Assembly (NCBI GenBank): GCA_028023455.1 | Contig: JAQFVV010006342.1 | Span: forward strand, 2,937,001-3,001,000 | Direction: 5' to 3' | Source: Epiperipatus broadwayi | Taxonomy: Eukaryota; Onychophora; Udeonychophora; Euonychophora; Peripatidae | DNA length: 64,000 bases | In this document: one piece after another, positions 46,451-60,400 of the stretch | Layout of the letters: every line of letters begins with the position of its first letter | Position numbering within the stretch: position 1 is the first letter of the stretch | Notes under the pieces: generated by a model | The model's database searches: none | Told to the model about the DNA's origin: nothing | The model's input: the letters and a program-made list of their open reading frames with translations, nothing else | Made by a program: the position numbers and the translations under genes

Positions 46451-47875
46451 AGCTTACATGTTAAATCTAAAATATTGATATAAAATAGCTTATATAGAAA
46501 TCTAAACATGCTATTTTATAGCATAGCTTTATTTTGATTGTAATCTTACAATAAGTTTGTGTGTCTGTACTAATGTGTTTACATTTGCATAAGATAAACA
46601 TTAAAAAACAATTTTACTAAAATCATAATAAAATAAATTTTTTAAATAACATTTTATTGTAAAATACAATTTCTGGATTTATTAAATATCTATATTTACA
46701 AATAGAATTTTTTTCTTGTGACTATGGATAGGAAAGCAGGATACTGTAGGTGAACAAGAAAAATACTAGTGTTGGCTAAAACTTGAAAAAAGATGAATAT
46801 AATCGGAAATGAGATGGATGAGTTCCATCATTATAACAGGAATATGCCATTGAGGAGTTTGAAGAACAAAATAGATAACTGATCATTTTGAACAAACTTA
46901 AAAATGTACTAAAGTCAATTATAAACATCTCAACTTGCTACCAGGCAGAAAAATCAATATATACAAGCAAAAGATAAAAAATTTATATCCTATGACAAAG
47001 CAAAAGCTAAGTCCTTACACAGAGAAACAGCAAAAAAATACAACCCAATATTCATTATATGTATTACAATTTCTAATGGACATTAATTTAAGTATTTGAA
47101 AATTTAAGAGCTATTCAACATTGTATCCTATGTATTGACTTTGTTTAATGTACATGTATAGAATATCATCTTTTTACCTCACATTAAATAAAAAAAAGCT
47201 AATGATCACAAGTTTAAAAAATTCACTGAATTATTGCTACAGTCAAAAGTAAAATTACAAAGTTCGAGCTTTCTCATGATATATATGGAAAAAATGAGAG
47301 AGCATTAAAATAATCCTCACAGACCCAACACATAAATTGAAGAATTATTATATATATGAAGAATATCAACAAGTTCTTTGAATTCTGAAAAGAAAAAATG
47401 ATCAAAAATGAATATGTTATTTATTTATTTTATTAAATTATTGGTAAAAATATTTCTAAGTGATATTTACCCAAATTCTGGAATTCTTTTCCATATTCCT
47501 ATACTTTTCGAAAAAATTGTGAATATCTACAGAAAATAGAAAAACTTGCAAAAATTATAATGTAGCATATGAGATAATTTTATGTCTTAAAAACATTAGA
47601 TAAAGATTAAATATTTGATAAGCCAATCTTCATATGTAATATATTGTAATGGAATCAGAAAATGTGAATCTTGAGAGAGCTTATTCAGCCACATGTTGGT
47701 TATACCAAATGTAATGGGATCAGCAAATATATTTTAAATTACATGGATAACTATGGTTGTCATCATCATCTCTTTAGCACTTGACCTATGATAATTGAGC
47801 ACTGGTTATAGAAAAATTATAGTTCAACCATAGTCATGCGACAAATCTAACTCCAAATATTACTCATAATAAACA
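46451..47875. other. AT-rich stretch, nothing recognised
   Basis: No gene, RNA or shared repeat is supported. Confidence 0.5.
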
Positions 47876-48115
47876 AGGCAAAACTCTCCATACAGTAGTG
47901 CCACCCTGTGCCAACCAGAGTAATCAATGGATGCCAGAAGGCTTGTGCATAAAATTCCTATCTAATGCCTACTCATCCAATATCCCCAGACTAGTTTTTG
48001 GCTTGTGACCTTCGTCAGTGAGGAGCCTTGGATCTGACAGCAATGCACCTAGATCTTAGAATCTAAGGCAGCCCTTCAGCAGCACTACTGTATGGATAGT
48101 TTTGCCTTGTTTAAT
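47876..48115. mobile_element. MITE, best-preserved ends of the CTCTCCATACAG family
   Basis: It starts AAGGCAAAACTCTCCATACA and ends in the inverse, TGTATGGATAGTTTTGCCTT. It shares GTAATCAATGGATGC and CCTACTCATCCAATATCCCC with 9428-9745, but the right half is shorter and differs. Confidence 0.85.
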
Positions 48116-50511
48116 AACAATTATGTGCCAGTATAAGAGATAGTGATCATGTGATGCTTGGTGGTTTAACACCAATTACTCCTAATACTAATTTTTATTT
48201 CCTTGGCTGTTAATTTAGATATATCTAATTAATATTAGAAATCACATACTCACTAAATGTATAACTTATACTATTGTCTATTTAAATATATTTTAAAATA
48301 AGACAAGAAATAAAAACATTAAATTTTAATAACATAAAATAAATAGTAGTAGCTTAACCCTCTTTTTATTTATCCATTAACTGATATATAAATCAAAAAA
48401 TATATAAAACTACCTGTACTCATGGTTTTCTTACATTAGTAGAATGAAAGAATATAATGCAATTGATAATTAAAATATATTTCATTAATATTTACATGAA
48501 ATAATAATAATTCACGAGTTATCAACAGTAGTTGTAAATGATAAATTTCATTATTTGGTTTTCTCGCTATACCTAGAGCTGTAGTAGTAAATTCTCCCAA
48601 TTTTTGTAAACAATTAAGTATCATAAAACAAAACTCCAGTCTATATACTCCAACAAAAAATACCAAGAGATTAACTGAAATTGATGTAACATTTGTTGAG
48701 TTATTAAGGAACAAACAAACAAACTTTCTAATTGATATATATATATTGTACTGATCCACATGACTTTAACAAGCTTAATTCATATTTAATCTTAATATGT
48801 TTATTTTTTTATATCTCTTATTATTATTTACTTATAAGACCTGTGGCAAGGGATCATATCTTCACTGAGCAGGAAAGAATGCCATTGATAGATTAATCAT
48901 CAATGATATCTATGGTCAGATTGAGGATATACAAATGCACAGCTTGACCATATTTCTTGCCATAGCATTCATTGACTGTTGGAACAAAATCTGTTATCCA
49001 AAGCATTTTATTTGTTTTGAGAACAAAGTCTCAGGTGCCAACCAACCATATGCTATATATAACCAGCATGCTCAGATGACAGGTATATGAATCCAGCACT
49101 TGCAATATCCTAAGCTAACTCCTACTCTTTATCAGAGGTACAGCGCATTTTACTTAACACGTGAATATTTATGCCCTTAAATTAATGATGATCCAATGAC
49201 AAGAGAGAGAGAAAGAATAGACCAAATAACAATTAAGCAAACATTATTTATTCATGCACACACATATTTAATATAGTGTGACAAAATAAAACTTTACATA
49301 AAGAAAATATAAACAATTATGTTAAGACTAAATTTTATGATAGTCCTCCATTAAAGTTTTTGTCACTTCAAAATAAATAACATGTCTAGATAATTTATTG
49401 AAAATATATTTATCTAGGTTTTCATTAGTGTTGATTTCAAACTGTTTGGCCTTGTGGTCTCTATCAATGGTTTCATGGCTTTCCTTCTATTCTTCAGCTC
49501 AGCAATGAGGGAAAGAGAATATGTGGCAGCATCAGTTTGGTCATTGGTTCCAGGTAAAGATAGTTGATGGAACTGGGGAGTCAGGGCATGAAGCTCAGTC
49601 AAACACTCCTATGGCTTTCTAGCAATGCATGTTGCTAATTCTGAGGCTCCTGCATTGATATTTTCTGCAGTAGTAATGCCTTGGCTCACTGAGATCATGT
49701 TAACTATGCCCGCAGTGATGAATGGATCATTAAACTAGTGAACTCAAAACTCACAATTAGATACACTGAATTTTGGAAAAACTCTCAACAATTTTTCAAT
49801 GACTGACTCTTTGTCTAAAGATCTGAATGAGTGCAAGAATGAAAAAACAATAGCCAAACTGCAACTTTTATATCTAACTCTGCCATTGTTTATTTCCTTA
49901 TCATAATTTTAATTTTTATCATAAATTAAATCTACTTTTAATTAATTTTTACATTATGTTTTATCTAATCTTTATTAAATTAATCTAATATCTTATATCC
50001 AGGAATCTTCCCAAATTAATTGTATTCCTACTGATGAGATATTTTCACAATAAATTTCTTTTATAAACTAATTTTGTTTTAACACTTTACATTTAGTAAG
50101 GTTTTTTAAACATTTGTTTCTTTTTATTTTTAATTAATAAAAACTAGAATGAGCGGGTTTAAAATTATTTCTCCTGATTCTTTCTTAATAAATAGCTTTA
50201 TTCTATTCTAAAAAGAAAAATGACACAATCTTTCATTCTTACAAAATTACATTTTAAAAATCTTCTTAATATATTTAACTATTCTTGTTTTTCTTAATAA
50301 TTTGCTTATTTATTTTAAAATTATCAAATATGTAATGCGGACATGTGTTTTAGATCATATATCTCACTAGTGTTACAGTATATACACACACATATATATA
50401 TAAAGGACAAAACATCCATGTATTGAATGGAATAAGTGCCTCCATAGAAAAATTAACTAAAACTTTCAAAAGCTTTAATTAAAATTCAATTTAAAAAATT
50501 CACTAAAATGT
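48116..50511. other. Unassigned stretch; 48840-49740 is less AT-rich
   Basis: From 48840 to 49740 the sequence has normal complexity. A minus-strand frame at 49414-49602 reads LHALTPQFHQLSLPGTNDQT. I cannot place it in a family; it may be retroelement debris. The rest is AT-rich. Confidence 0.35.
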
Positions 50512-52389
50512 GTGCATATTCAACCTCACAAAATCAATCCAATAAGTTGCACATACAATAGTGTAGTAAGAATAATAAGTAACATTAGTCTATATAAGCT
50601 ATTTTGCAAAATGTAAAAAAAAATCAACTGTTTTGCTAAACACAAAAAAAGAAGAATGAACTATTCAAACTTTTTTTATGTATGGAATTTCTGTTGACTT
50701 TCAATTTTTTTACCAACACTTGAATTGTTTTAATATACAGCAAGGAATGAGTTTGACTAATGCATTATTGGTTGATTATAAGAAATTCACGCAATGCTAA
50801 AATCTAATTTACAATTAAAACTTAAGAATGGTAAAAACATTTGCAAGATAAAAATATATTGTTAATGTATTATCTATATTTAATCTAATTATGGTCTGAT
50901 TAAAAGATAAAAGAGTTCCAGATTTTTCTAGATGTACATAATATGTATATATTAACTATTACATAAAAATTGTTGTAGCAAGTAATATAAAAACACGCTA
51001 TACTTCTAGATGGATTTCTTGATCCAGTGATCTCCACCACTGAAGGTGCCAAAGAGAAATGTAGGCCATCACATTATTTTGTAGGCTGTAAGGCCATATA
51101 AGTATAATAGTGCTAGAGTAATTTAATTCATATGTAACTTGTATGAATAAACCTCAAGAATTATTAATTTAACTGTTATATATATTCTGTCTGTATGCCA
51201 CCCTTGCCATGATTGCAAATTAACATGGGTGAGTAGTATTCACCCACAGCACTTTAAATTTGAAGTTTTCTTTTAAAGTTAATTTTCATTTAATTTTTTT
51301 TATATATTGTACTGATATAGGTCATTACATATTTCTAGTATTTATCAGAGTGAATTTTATTGAAAGTAAAGTTTACAAAAAAAAAGAAAGATTTTCATGA
51401 AAGTTTGAGAAAAGGAAAAGAACAAAAGAAAGGGGAGGGAAAAAAGATTTGTGCATATTCAACCTCACAAAATCAATCCAATAAGTTGCACATACAATAG
51501 TGTAGTAAGAATAATAAGTAACATTAGTCTATATAAGCTATTTTGCAAAATGTAAAAAAAAATCAACTGTTTTGCTAAACACAAAAAAAGAAGAATGAAC
51601 TATTCAAACTTTTTTTATGTATGGAATTTCTGTTGACTTTCAATTTTTTTACCAACACTTGAATTGTTTTAATATACAGCAAGGAATGAGTTTGACTAAT
51701 GCATTATTGGTTGATTATAAGAAATTCACGCAATGCTAAAATCTAATTTACAATTAAAACTTAAGAATGGTAAAAACATTTGCAAGATAAAAATATATTG
51801 TTAATGTATTATCTATATTTAATCTAATTATGGTCTGATTAAAAGATAAAAGAGTTCCAGATTTTTCTAGATGTACATAATATGTATATATTAACTATTA
51901 CATAAAAATTGTTGTAGCAAGTAATATAAAAACACGCTATACTTCTAGATGGATTTCTTGATCCAGTGATCTCCACCACTGAAGGTGCCAAAGAGAAATG
52001 TAGGCCTTCACATTATTTTGTAGGCTGTAAGGCCATATAAGTATAATAGTGCTAGAGTAATTTAATTCATATGTAACTTGTATGAATAAACCTCAAGAAT
52101 TATTAATTTAACTGTTATATATATTCTGTCTGTATGCCACCCTTACCATGATTGCAAATTAACATGGGTGAGTAGTATTCACCCACAGCACTTTAAATTT
52201 GAAGTTTTCTTTTAAAGTTAATTTTCATTTAATTTTTTTTATATATTGTACTGATGTAGGTCATTACATATTTCTAGTATTTATCAGAGTGAATTTTATT
52301 GAAAGTAAAGTTTACAAAAAAAAAGAAAGATTTTCATGAAAGTTTGAGAAAAGGAAAAGAACAAAAGAAAGGGGAGGGAAAAAAGATTT
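50512..52389. repeat. 939-bp near-perfect tandem duplication
   Basis: GTGCATATTCAACCTCACAA starts at 50512 and at 51451; both units end GGGGAGGGAAAAAAGATTT. I find three substitutions by eye (AGGCCATCAC/AGGCCTTCAC, CCTTGCC/CCTTACC, GATATAGG/GATGTAGG). No coding sequence is seen. The junction has at most one or two bases of shared sequence. Confidence 0.95.
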
Positions 52390-53919
52390 CAGTAATGAAT
52401 AATAATTAAAGAAACGATTAACATTGCTGTTTTAAATTAATGTATAACATAAATATCTCATTTTTGTCTTGTAATGTGGAATGTGTGTATCTATAAATAA
52501 AAGTTAAAAGGACTTTTTTTCTAAATGATAAAATCAAAAGCAAATGCAATGCAAATAAAAGAACAGAAAACTTAAAATCAAAACAAAGGAAATATAATTA
52601 ACAAACAAAGGGACTAAGTACTACGATTTGATTAAAATAAAAAAGCCAATGAAAGGACTAGAACGAATCTTGAACTCTTAAATAAAAGAAATGAAAACCC
52701 AATAGGATTGCAGCAGATTGCTCAATCAATCCTCAGATAAAGAACACTGTCTATATAATGGAGATTTTGTATTGTTATATTCATTCATTCATTAAAAAGT
52801 TATTAATTAATCAGAATTCATCAAAATTTGATCTAAAAAAATTTCGAATAACTCAGAAGGAATGTCCTATCATATAGAATGCATTGCTGAACCCATCAGA
52901 TCATATGGCTGGCCTGAACCTCTCTGCAATAGCATCAGCAATTAGTTCAAGGGAGAAATCATGTTCGTGTGAAAACTGGAAGTCATTGGAGTGTCCTTGC
53001 CAAGATCCACAAGTAAATTCCTATACATAACAACCGGTTGGAATCAGTAGAAAGCTACAGTGCCCTATTTGCGTATGAAAGTGTCCAAATCCTAGGTAAA
53101 TCATTCATTTTTTGTCTTCAAATCTTAATTCATAGCCGTAAATAGGTGAGAGAAAACCTTTTAAACATCTCAAGAACTATAAGTTAAATTTAATCAAGTA
53201 TAGAACTATTAATTTCTATGATCTATCTACATGCATTAGCTTTCGTAATAAGACTTTTAAATCAAATATCTCAGTAATTATGTGTGTGCGTTATATGATT
53301 AAATGTGTTTATTTGATTTGAAACATATTAAAATGTATACTTTAATAGAATATGTGTACGCATTTATATTATAAGGCAAGAGTGAGCATTTAAGAAAAGT
53401 TGGATGTAAAATATTTTAATTATCGTTAGGTAAATAATTTGAGGTAAGGTTGAAAGTAAGGGAGGGAGTTATGCCATAGAATTAATAATGCATAAGTATT
53501 CTATTGGTCAAATATTTGTGACAAATATTGAGAAATAGAGATTCATAGTATAGTCGGAGAATTGAGAATAGTTAAAAGTCCAATGAGCCAGCTGGGCAGG
53601 TCAGGTACTAAATTCGTAGCTGGTTGAGCAAGTATGTTAATTACATTATAATTAATTGGTGCCTAAAGGTTTTTTCCTTAAAATAAATAAGTGTTTGGAT
53701 GACCAGGGTTATAATTTAGTAGCAGAGAATTGGTATTATTGGTAGCTTTCTACCAGTCATATCTCTATCTGAAAGATCGGAAGCCTTCAAAAATAGTAAT
53801 AGAGACTAAATGAAAGAGATAGAATAAATAAATCTAAAAGAATAGATTTTTCCATTTTTTTTTGTTTACAAGGAAAGAAGGTGGACGGTACAATATATTG
53901 TTGTGTTCTGTTTAAATAT
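52390..53919. other. AT-rich stretch, nothing recognised
   Basis: No supported gene or repeat copy. Confidence 0.5.
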
Positions 53920-54230
53920 GTTTATGGAAATTTAAGTATAAGTTTTGTATTCCAGAAAAAGTAAGGAAATATATATTACAGAAATATATTTTAGATCGCT
54001 AACTGATAAGGATTTAATTGGTGATTAAATTTACATTGTGTGATTCGTAAACTGAGTTTGATAAATGCCAAGAAATATTTACTAATTATAAATATTTCTT
54101 GATACAATAGGAAAATTAAGAGTGATAGTAATCAAGAATGAACACTGTATTGTCAGAATCCAAAATGCGGATATAAATAGGTTGAACAACAAAGTGCGCT
54201 ATTCTATTTCCAGTGAATTTACTGAGTGAA
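53920..54230 (+). repeat. Copy of the arm of the large fold-back element
   Basis: It shares AAGTATAAGTTTTGTA, TTAGATCGCTAA, GATAAATGCCAAGA and TATTTCCAGTGA in order with 39648-39965. It lies just upstream of the hAT pseudogene. A minus-strand frame at 54199-54447 is antisense to both and is not a gene. Confidence 0.75.
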
Positions 54231-55023
54231 CGGTTGCATCGAGATTTAAGTGATAGTAGATGAAAAATGAATACTTGCAATTGCATAATAGAAGATATTT
54301 TGGAAATACTTTTTCTTCAAGAGATTTTGATGAAAAATAAATATTATAGATCATGGTAGACCAACTCCTCTCTTGAAAATCAAAACTGTTATCAAACGAT
54401 GTACAAGACATTTTTCTATTCAATTTTATGAAAACTTTTCGTAACAAAACTAATAACTTTTATTGTTGGCCATCTATTCACAAATGAGAAATCTGTTTGG
54501 AATATGTCTGGGTTTTGCAATATGAATAATTTAGGAAAGATATGGAAAAGAGACTAGTTCACATTTTAAGTGCCATGATTTCAATTAAAATGTTTGGTGA
54601 ACTCATATTAAGAATTTAATTGATTCTACTCATTTGGTGTCTATTAGAAATTTTAATGAAAAGGTAAAAAAAATTGAGATATATTTAAATACTTTATTGA
54701 TGTAACTTGTTTTCTGGCATGTCAGGAATTACCTTTCAGAGATGATGATGAATCTCAAGATTCTCTAAATAGTGGTAATTATTTAGAAACCATTAATTTA
54801 TTAGCAACCTATAACCCATTTTTGAAAAACCATCTGGATAATTCTTCCATTTTTTTTTGGATTGTCCAGCGATATACAAAAGGATATAATTTCATCTGTA
54901 GCTTTCGTTTTATTAGAAGAAATCCGTATTGAATACGAAAATTCGGATTATGTGGGATTATTGTTGGATGAAACGAGCGATGTCATTAATAAATCACAAT
55001 TAAGTCTGTACAATGTATTAATT

Positions 55024-55482
55024 TATATAAATAGTGTGTAAAAGGTCTACCCATCCCTCGCATATGTATGTATAAATGGATTATTCTCCTGTACATGAGG
55101 GGTCAGAATGACTAATATGTCAACATGGGTAAGATGACAACCTTGGGACTAACAATGGTTTTGAATGTTCCATCATCAGATTTTCAATGAAATGGAAGGC
55201 TGAAGAGTTGTGGGTTGGAGTGGTTTGGAGCCTGTCCATTAAAGTATGAGGATTGGCTATCTTAATATAAAGCTGAGCACTGATTGTATATATGTGTGGA
55301 GATAGTAATCTAGACCAACTGATGATTGTTGGTTTAGCATGAAATATGTATATTGGTGATTATTTATCTTTTCAACATGTGTCTGATCAGGTGAGTCAGC
55401 AATATGAGATGGCACTGAGAGTAGTGAATCGTGTGAATGTCTGAGTTCGAATCCCGCATATATTACATATATAAATGCAGGT
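55024..55482 (+). mobile_element. Monomer of the hammerhead repeat with 24-bp target duplication
   Basis: A 24-base sequence of the transposase pseudogene occurs before it (55000-55023) and after it (55483-55506) with one C/T difference. The 459-bp insert is a single unit of the same family as at 32200-32990, running from the CATGAGGGGTCAG block through the ribozyme (55304-55363) to the B-box-like GAGTTCGAATCCC at 55444. The insertion restores to a continuous frame if one duplicate is dropped. The unit ends do not coincide with the ribozyme cut site. Long target duplications point to reverse transcription of an RNA. Confidence 0.9.
55304..55363 (+). ncRNA. Type I hammerhead ribozyme, core complete, stem II weakened
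   Basis: Stem I 5' arm AGTAATC (55304-55310), bulge TAG, ACCAA (55314-55318). The core is CTGATGA (55319-55325). Stem II is 55326-55340 with a U-U opposition at the closing pair, then four pairs and a five-base loop. GAAA is 55341-55344. Stem III is minimal, the cleavage triplet AUA ends at 55352, and stem I 3' arm is TTGGT (55353-55357) with GATTATTT after it. The base before GAAA is T where the better copies have C. The invariant bases are intact; the stem II defect may slow it. Confidence 0.82.
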
Positions 55483-56740
55483 TTAAGCCTGTACAATGTA
55501 TTAATTATCAGTAATGTTTCGATATGTTAAAAAAGACGGTCTTGTAGTAGAAAGATTTCTATCTTTCGCTGATGTTTCTCTTAGTAAATCAGCTCAAGAT
55601 TTATTTGATTTTATTATTCCATTTCTGAAAAAAGAAAAAGTTTATAATAAATTAGTTCCTCAAAGTTATGACGATGCCGCCATCATATCTGGGAATTCTA
55701 ATGGTTTACAAATAAAAATTAAAGAAGTAATTCCTTACAGCACATTATATTCATTGTTTTGCCCATAAATTAAATCTTGCTCTTTCTTAATCTATATCAA
55801 AAATAAAAGAATGTGCTGTTGTTGTTTTTTTTAATTTGCAGTTTCTTCAGTCAAAAGATTAGCTGCTTTTAATAAAATTGTACAGAAAAAATTCCTGCAG
55901 CTGCTCCAACATGATGGGAATATAACGGACAAGTTGTTCAAATAATATTTGAGTCAAAAAAACATTTAATGATTTCTTTTGAATACATAATTGACAATGA
56001 AAGTGACGGGGATAATGAAGCTATTTTACAATCTAAGAGTTTATTATATAATTTAAATGACAAAAAGTTTATAATTCTGCTTTGTTTTTTTAATGGATTT
56101 TTCCTGCATACTGATATTTTATTTAAAGTTCTTCAAACGAAAGCATCTGATGTGCGATTTTGTCTAATAGCAATAAATAATTTTAAAAGTAATATAGAAA
56201 CAATAGTTACAAATTATGATATTTTCTGGAATAATGTTGATGAAAAGGAAAATTTTAAAATTAAATGAACTGATTCAAGAGTATCCAATAATGAATATTT
56301 TATGATTAAATGCCACTATTAAACAAATAATTTCCAAATTAGACAACAGATTCAGTTCTTTACCAAATTTTGAATTTCTACAGTTGTCAGGCACATCAGA
56401 AGAAGCAGAATCTACTAACCAATTTACAAAGTTCATATCCAAACTTTTTTGATATGTCAGCATTAAAAACTAAAGTAAGGATGACTTCAAAAGCAAGAAA
56501 AGCACTCGAGAAGTCACGCAGTTTTTGATTGCAACAGAGGTAGAAAGCTGTTTTAGTGAATGTTTTACTAATGTTAACATTCTCTTCTACAACAATATCA
56601 GTGAAAAGATCCTTTTCCTATTGAAAAAGGATCAAGACCTTTTTAAGAAATAGATGTTCACAATCAAGGCTATCAAATTTAGCCCTGATTTGCCATGAAA
56701 GAACGGAGGATTGAATTAAAATAAAAAATAATAATTTCAA

Positions 56741-57429
56741 ATTTTAATTATAAGGTAATATACTGTATTAATTAACCAATGCTTTAGTTTCTAAAAAAAG
56801 TTATTCTTCATCACTGATATATATATAATAGATAGATAAGGATAATAAAAAAATGTGTGTTCAAAAATCTATATTCACACTATACTCGTACATAAAAAGA
56901 AAGAATATACATCAGCATATTAATCATATATATATATATATATATTAATTGATTTAAATATAACTAATTAAAAAGACATATTTTACTAACAACATAAATA
57001 GCAATAAAAATAAAGATCTCACCTTTTTATAAGCCTGAGCTCAATTACAAATATATATATATTGTAACCTTCTCCTCTGATCATTGGACAATCAGGCCTA
57101 CACGTTTCTGTAATCATAAATAAATCATACTGCACATTTTAGGCGCTATAATCTTACCTGTAGCCTTTCCCCCTAATCTAACTAGTCCAATTTACACGTT
57201 TGGAAATTATATCTTTCTCTGTAACTTCCCTAGCTACAACTAATCTAGAATATATATCTAAAATAAATGATAAACTAAAGATGATTTCTTTATTAGCTAA
57301 GCTCACATGAAACTATAATCTTAGAGAAGATCACAAGGTGGATTAATAATTTCTGGTCAAGCTAGCCTCAAAATCCACAAACAAGCAAACAAACAAAAGA
57401 ATTATAAAATAAACTTCATATTGTCAAAC
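56741..57429. other. Flank of large repeat; tandem motif with ACACGTTT
   Basis: A TA microsatellite lies at 56928-56945. At 57055-57200 two related units of about 110 bp read TGTAACCTTCTCC...CTACACGTTT and TGTAGCCTTTCCC...TTACACGTTT. They may belong to the left end of the large repeat that follows, whose other copy is cut by the window edge. Confidence 0.45.
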
Positions 57430-60400
57430 TAATAAATAAATGATAATAAGACAATTAAATAAAATACAGATTCTAAGCTTACTAAGACCAGAATATTCAC
57501 CATAAAGTCAAAACCAACTATACATTTCAGACAAAAGAAGTAATAGATACTTTAAAGTTTGGTTGACATTATATCTCAAAGTGAATGTAACACAATTTCA
57601 CTCTAATTACAATAATTAACTGGATACAAATTTACCATAAATTCCAATCCTATCACAAATTGATATAATTTATCATTCTCAGGGTTCACATAGCTTAAAG
57701 AGTGATATACAAGATACACTTGGGTCAGTGAGAGGGATTTTACCACTACCCAAGCATAACATACACCAAATAGTTCTTAATACTGAATTGAATTACTAAA
57801 CCATATTCAATAATTTTAAATAAATTCTATAAATTCCCTAACTATGCTAAACTTTAAGTTCCAATAAGTAAGAGTAATTTTTCAATAGCTAAACGTAATA
57901 GCTTTCCAATTTTCTTTCTCCATTAATTAGAAACAAGGTGTCCAAGACCAGTGAATGATAGATCTGTGGATTCAAATGAACTGATCAAACCAATATTAGG
58001 TTTTTTAATCTTTTGGTGTATCACTTAAACTAATATTCTTTAGGTTATTATGTTTAATTATTAAGTGATGATGCCCTAGATATATTCATAAATTATAGGG
58101 CTTAACACAAGTATTCTGATATACCTACATATACTGACCTTAACAATATTGATTGATGACAATTACACCATAATCACAGGATAGGTCAATAGCAATAACA
58201 ATAATATAATGTGTGGGTGTGTTGATTAGCAATAAGAATATTGACAACTAAATAAATTTTTAACACAACAATATTTATTTACATTATGTACAAGTCTCTT
58301 TCAGACACATTATACGAAACAAGATAAATCCATTCCAAAATTAGGGATGGTAATTAATGATGTGGTAAGTAATAACCAACTAATATGACAAACATTTTGG
58401 GATATGTTTCTTTATTATTCTATCAGGTAGACTAAGATAGTTAAACTTATTTGAGCTATTTTAGCATTGAAATTGCAAACAAAATGTATTAATATCCTTT
58501 GGATATACGCAACTTTTAAATAATAAAAAATTATTTTAAATTACAATTTATTATATCAAACTGTAACTGTTTGAGTTATTAGAATATGATAAGGGCAATT
58601 ATCACATTCCAATACAAATAATAATCTATTATAATTTACTATATAAAAAAAAATTTCATTGCATTGATGTGGGGCAAACATCATCAGTTAAATGCACACA
58701 TGATACCAAAAACATTCACTAGGTCCACAACTTAACTATTTATTATTTAACTGATCTTAATAATTCATCAGTAAATACCTACTTGTTGAAAACCAATCCA
58801 CATTGTCCATGTACACACCTTGCTCTTTTATGTAGAAGTTTTACAAACACTAGTAAGTTTGGGTTGGTCTGTTTATAAACTAATGAAGATTACACAACAT
58901 CAGAAAGACACTATTTCAATTAGACAACCCTATAGCTATATTAGACTTTATCTTATCCTTGATATTCGATTTAAAAAATGCTACACTTTATCATACATGG
59001 TGGAATATTAACTATATAACTTCTTGAGGGATCTAAATAAAAGAGGATCTACAAAACAACATGATAGTTGTATAAGAATATGGCCAATTCTGATACCTTT
59101 TCATAGGTATAAAAGTGTGGGCAGTGCCTCTCCACTGGAAAACAGAATTCAGACCATGGGATCTATCTCTTTTAGACGTAACTATGCTCTAAGCATTAAC
59201 TCTTAATCAGCCCCAACAATATCATCCTCTCATATTAATCACAATGGGGAATTCTCTATCATCCCATGTACAATATTAATTATTATTATATCTAAGGCTT
59301 TTATATGTAGCCCAAACCTATCCTAAAATCTATCACAAATTCTGATCAATACAATAGCAAGTAAAACAACACGAATAATCTAAGTGGAAACATAAATATT
59401 CCATTGCACATTGCAGAAACTATTAATGTTTTACAAACAGACCACCAATATCAGTAAAATAACCATTAATTATTTCAAAATAATAATTATACCTTTTATT
59501 ATAGTAAGCCATGTACACATAAACAAGGAGGACTAAACTACATTGTGTATTTAGAGTGGACATTTTGTTCATAAGTGAAATTAAGCAATAATAAAAAAAA
59601 AAATACGTATTAAATTATTTTATATAATAGAACAATGGTATCATTATGTGTAGATTTTTGACCAGTTTGGGTCTATTTGTTCCCCTCCTCGATATAATAT
59701 TAACATCTGTTTTAGCAGTGAAAGAGATAAACATTTCTCTTTCGGACCAGATAGATAATATTTACCATTATGCTTTCCCTTCATTGGGAAAATAATATAA
59801 ATAGGGATAATAAATGTATATAATTTTATACACAGCTACATCATTACTTAATATATTCTATACCCTGGTATAGATATAACAAAAAAAAACCCTAATACCT
59901 GAATAACACATGAAAGAAAGAAAAAAAACGCATTACAATATTATATATAGCAATTAACAAACTAAATAAACATTACATTTTCTACCATTGGACTTTATCG
60001 AAGTTTGATTCGTTCTTATAAGTAAAACAATATGAAAACGGATATGATAAGCAAACATTCCTGAGTAATATATATATATATTGGTTATCCGGTTCAATAT
60101 TAACATCTTTAGACAAAATTCAAACAATTCTCCAATGGCAATAGAAATCCTTTATCGGATTGTGTACTAATGTAAGCATACTGAAGCAATATCAAAACAT
60201 TTTCGAGAATAAGTCATTTAAATAGGTTTAATTAGTATATATTGATTTGTCTATTTTATTTTTCTTCTCTTTTTCATCTGTTATATTCTTAAATAATCTG
60301 AGTGATTTTAAAACCATTTAAAATATTATTATGTTGCCAGTTATTCACTAACGATAAAATAAATAAATCCTTACACTTCCCTTTTATCAGCAAGTTAGGA

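Larger units (their letters stand above)
54280..56740 (+). pseudogene. hAT transposase pseudogene, ZMYM1/GTF2I-like group
   Basis: Broken plus-strand frames cover most of the protein in order: DHGRPTPLLKIKT (54355), VWNMSGFCNMNNLGKIWKR, FLACQELPFRDDDESQDSLN (54735), SDYVGLLLDETSDVINKSQL (54945), FRYVKKDG (55514), QSYDDAAIISGNSNGLQIKI (55660), FFNGFFLHTDILFKVLQTKA (56090), and the C-terminal KRIKTFLRNRCSQSRLSNLA (56620). LLDETSD holds the family's conserved acidic pair. The frame is broken by stops, and by a 459-bp retrozyme-like insertion after KSQLSLYNVLI. Termini and target duplication were not identified. Confidence 0.88.

Noticed and set aside
49414-49602. Minus-strand frame LHALTPQFHQLSLPGTNDQT
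   Set aside because: It looks like real protein sequence but is too short to place; kept only as a remark on unassigned sequence.
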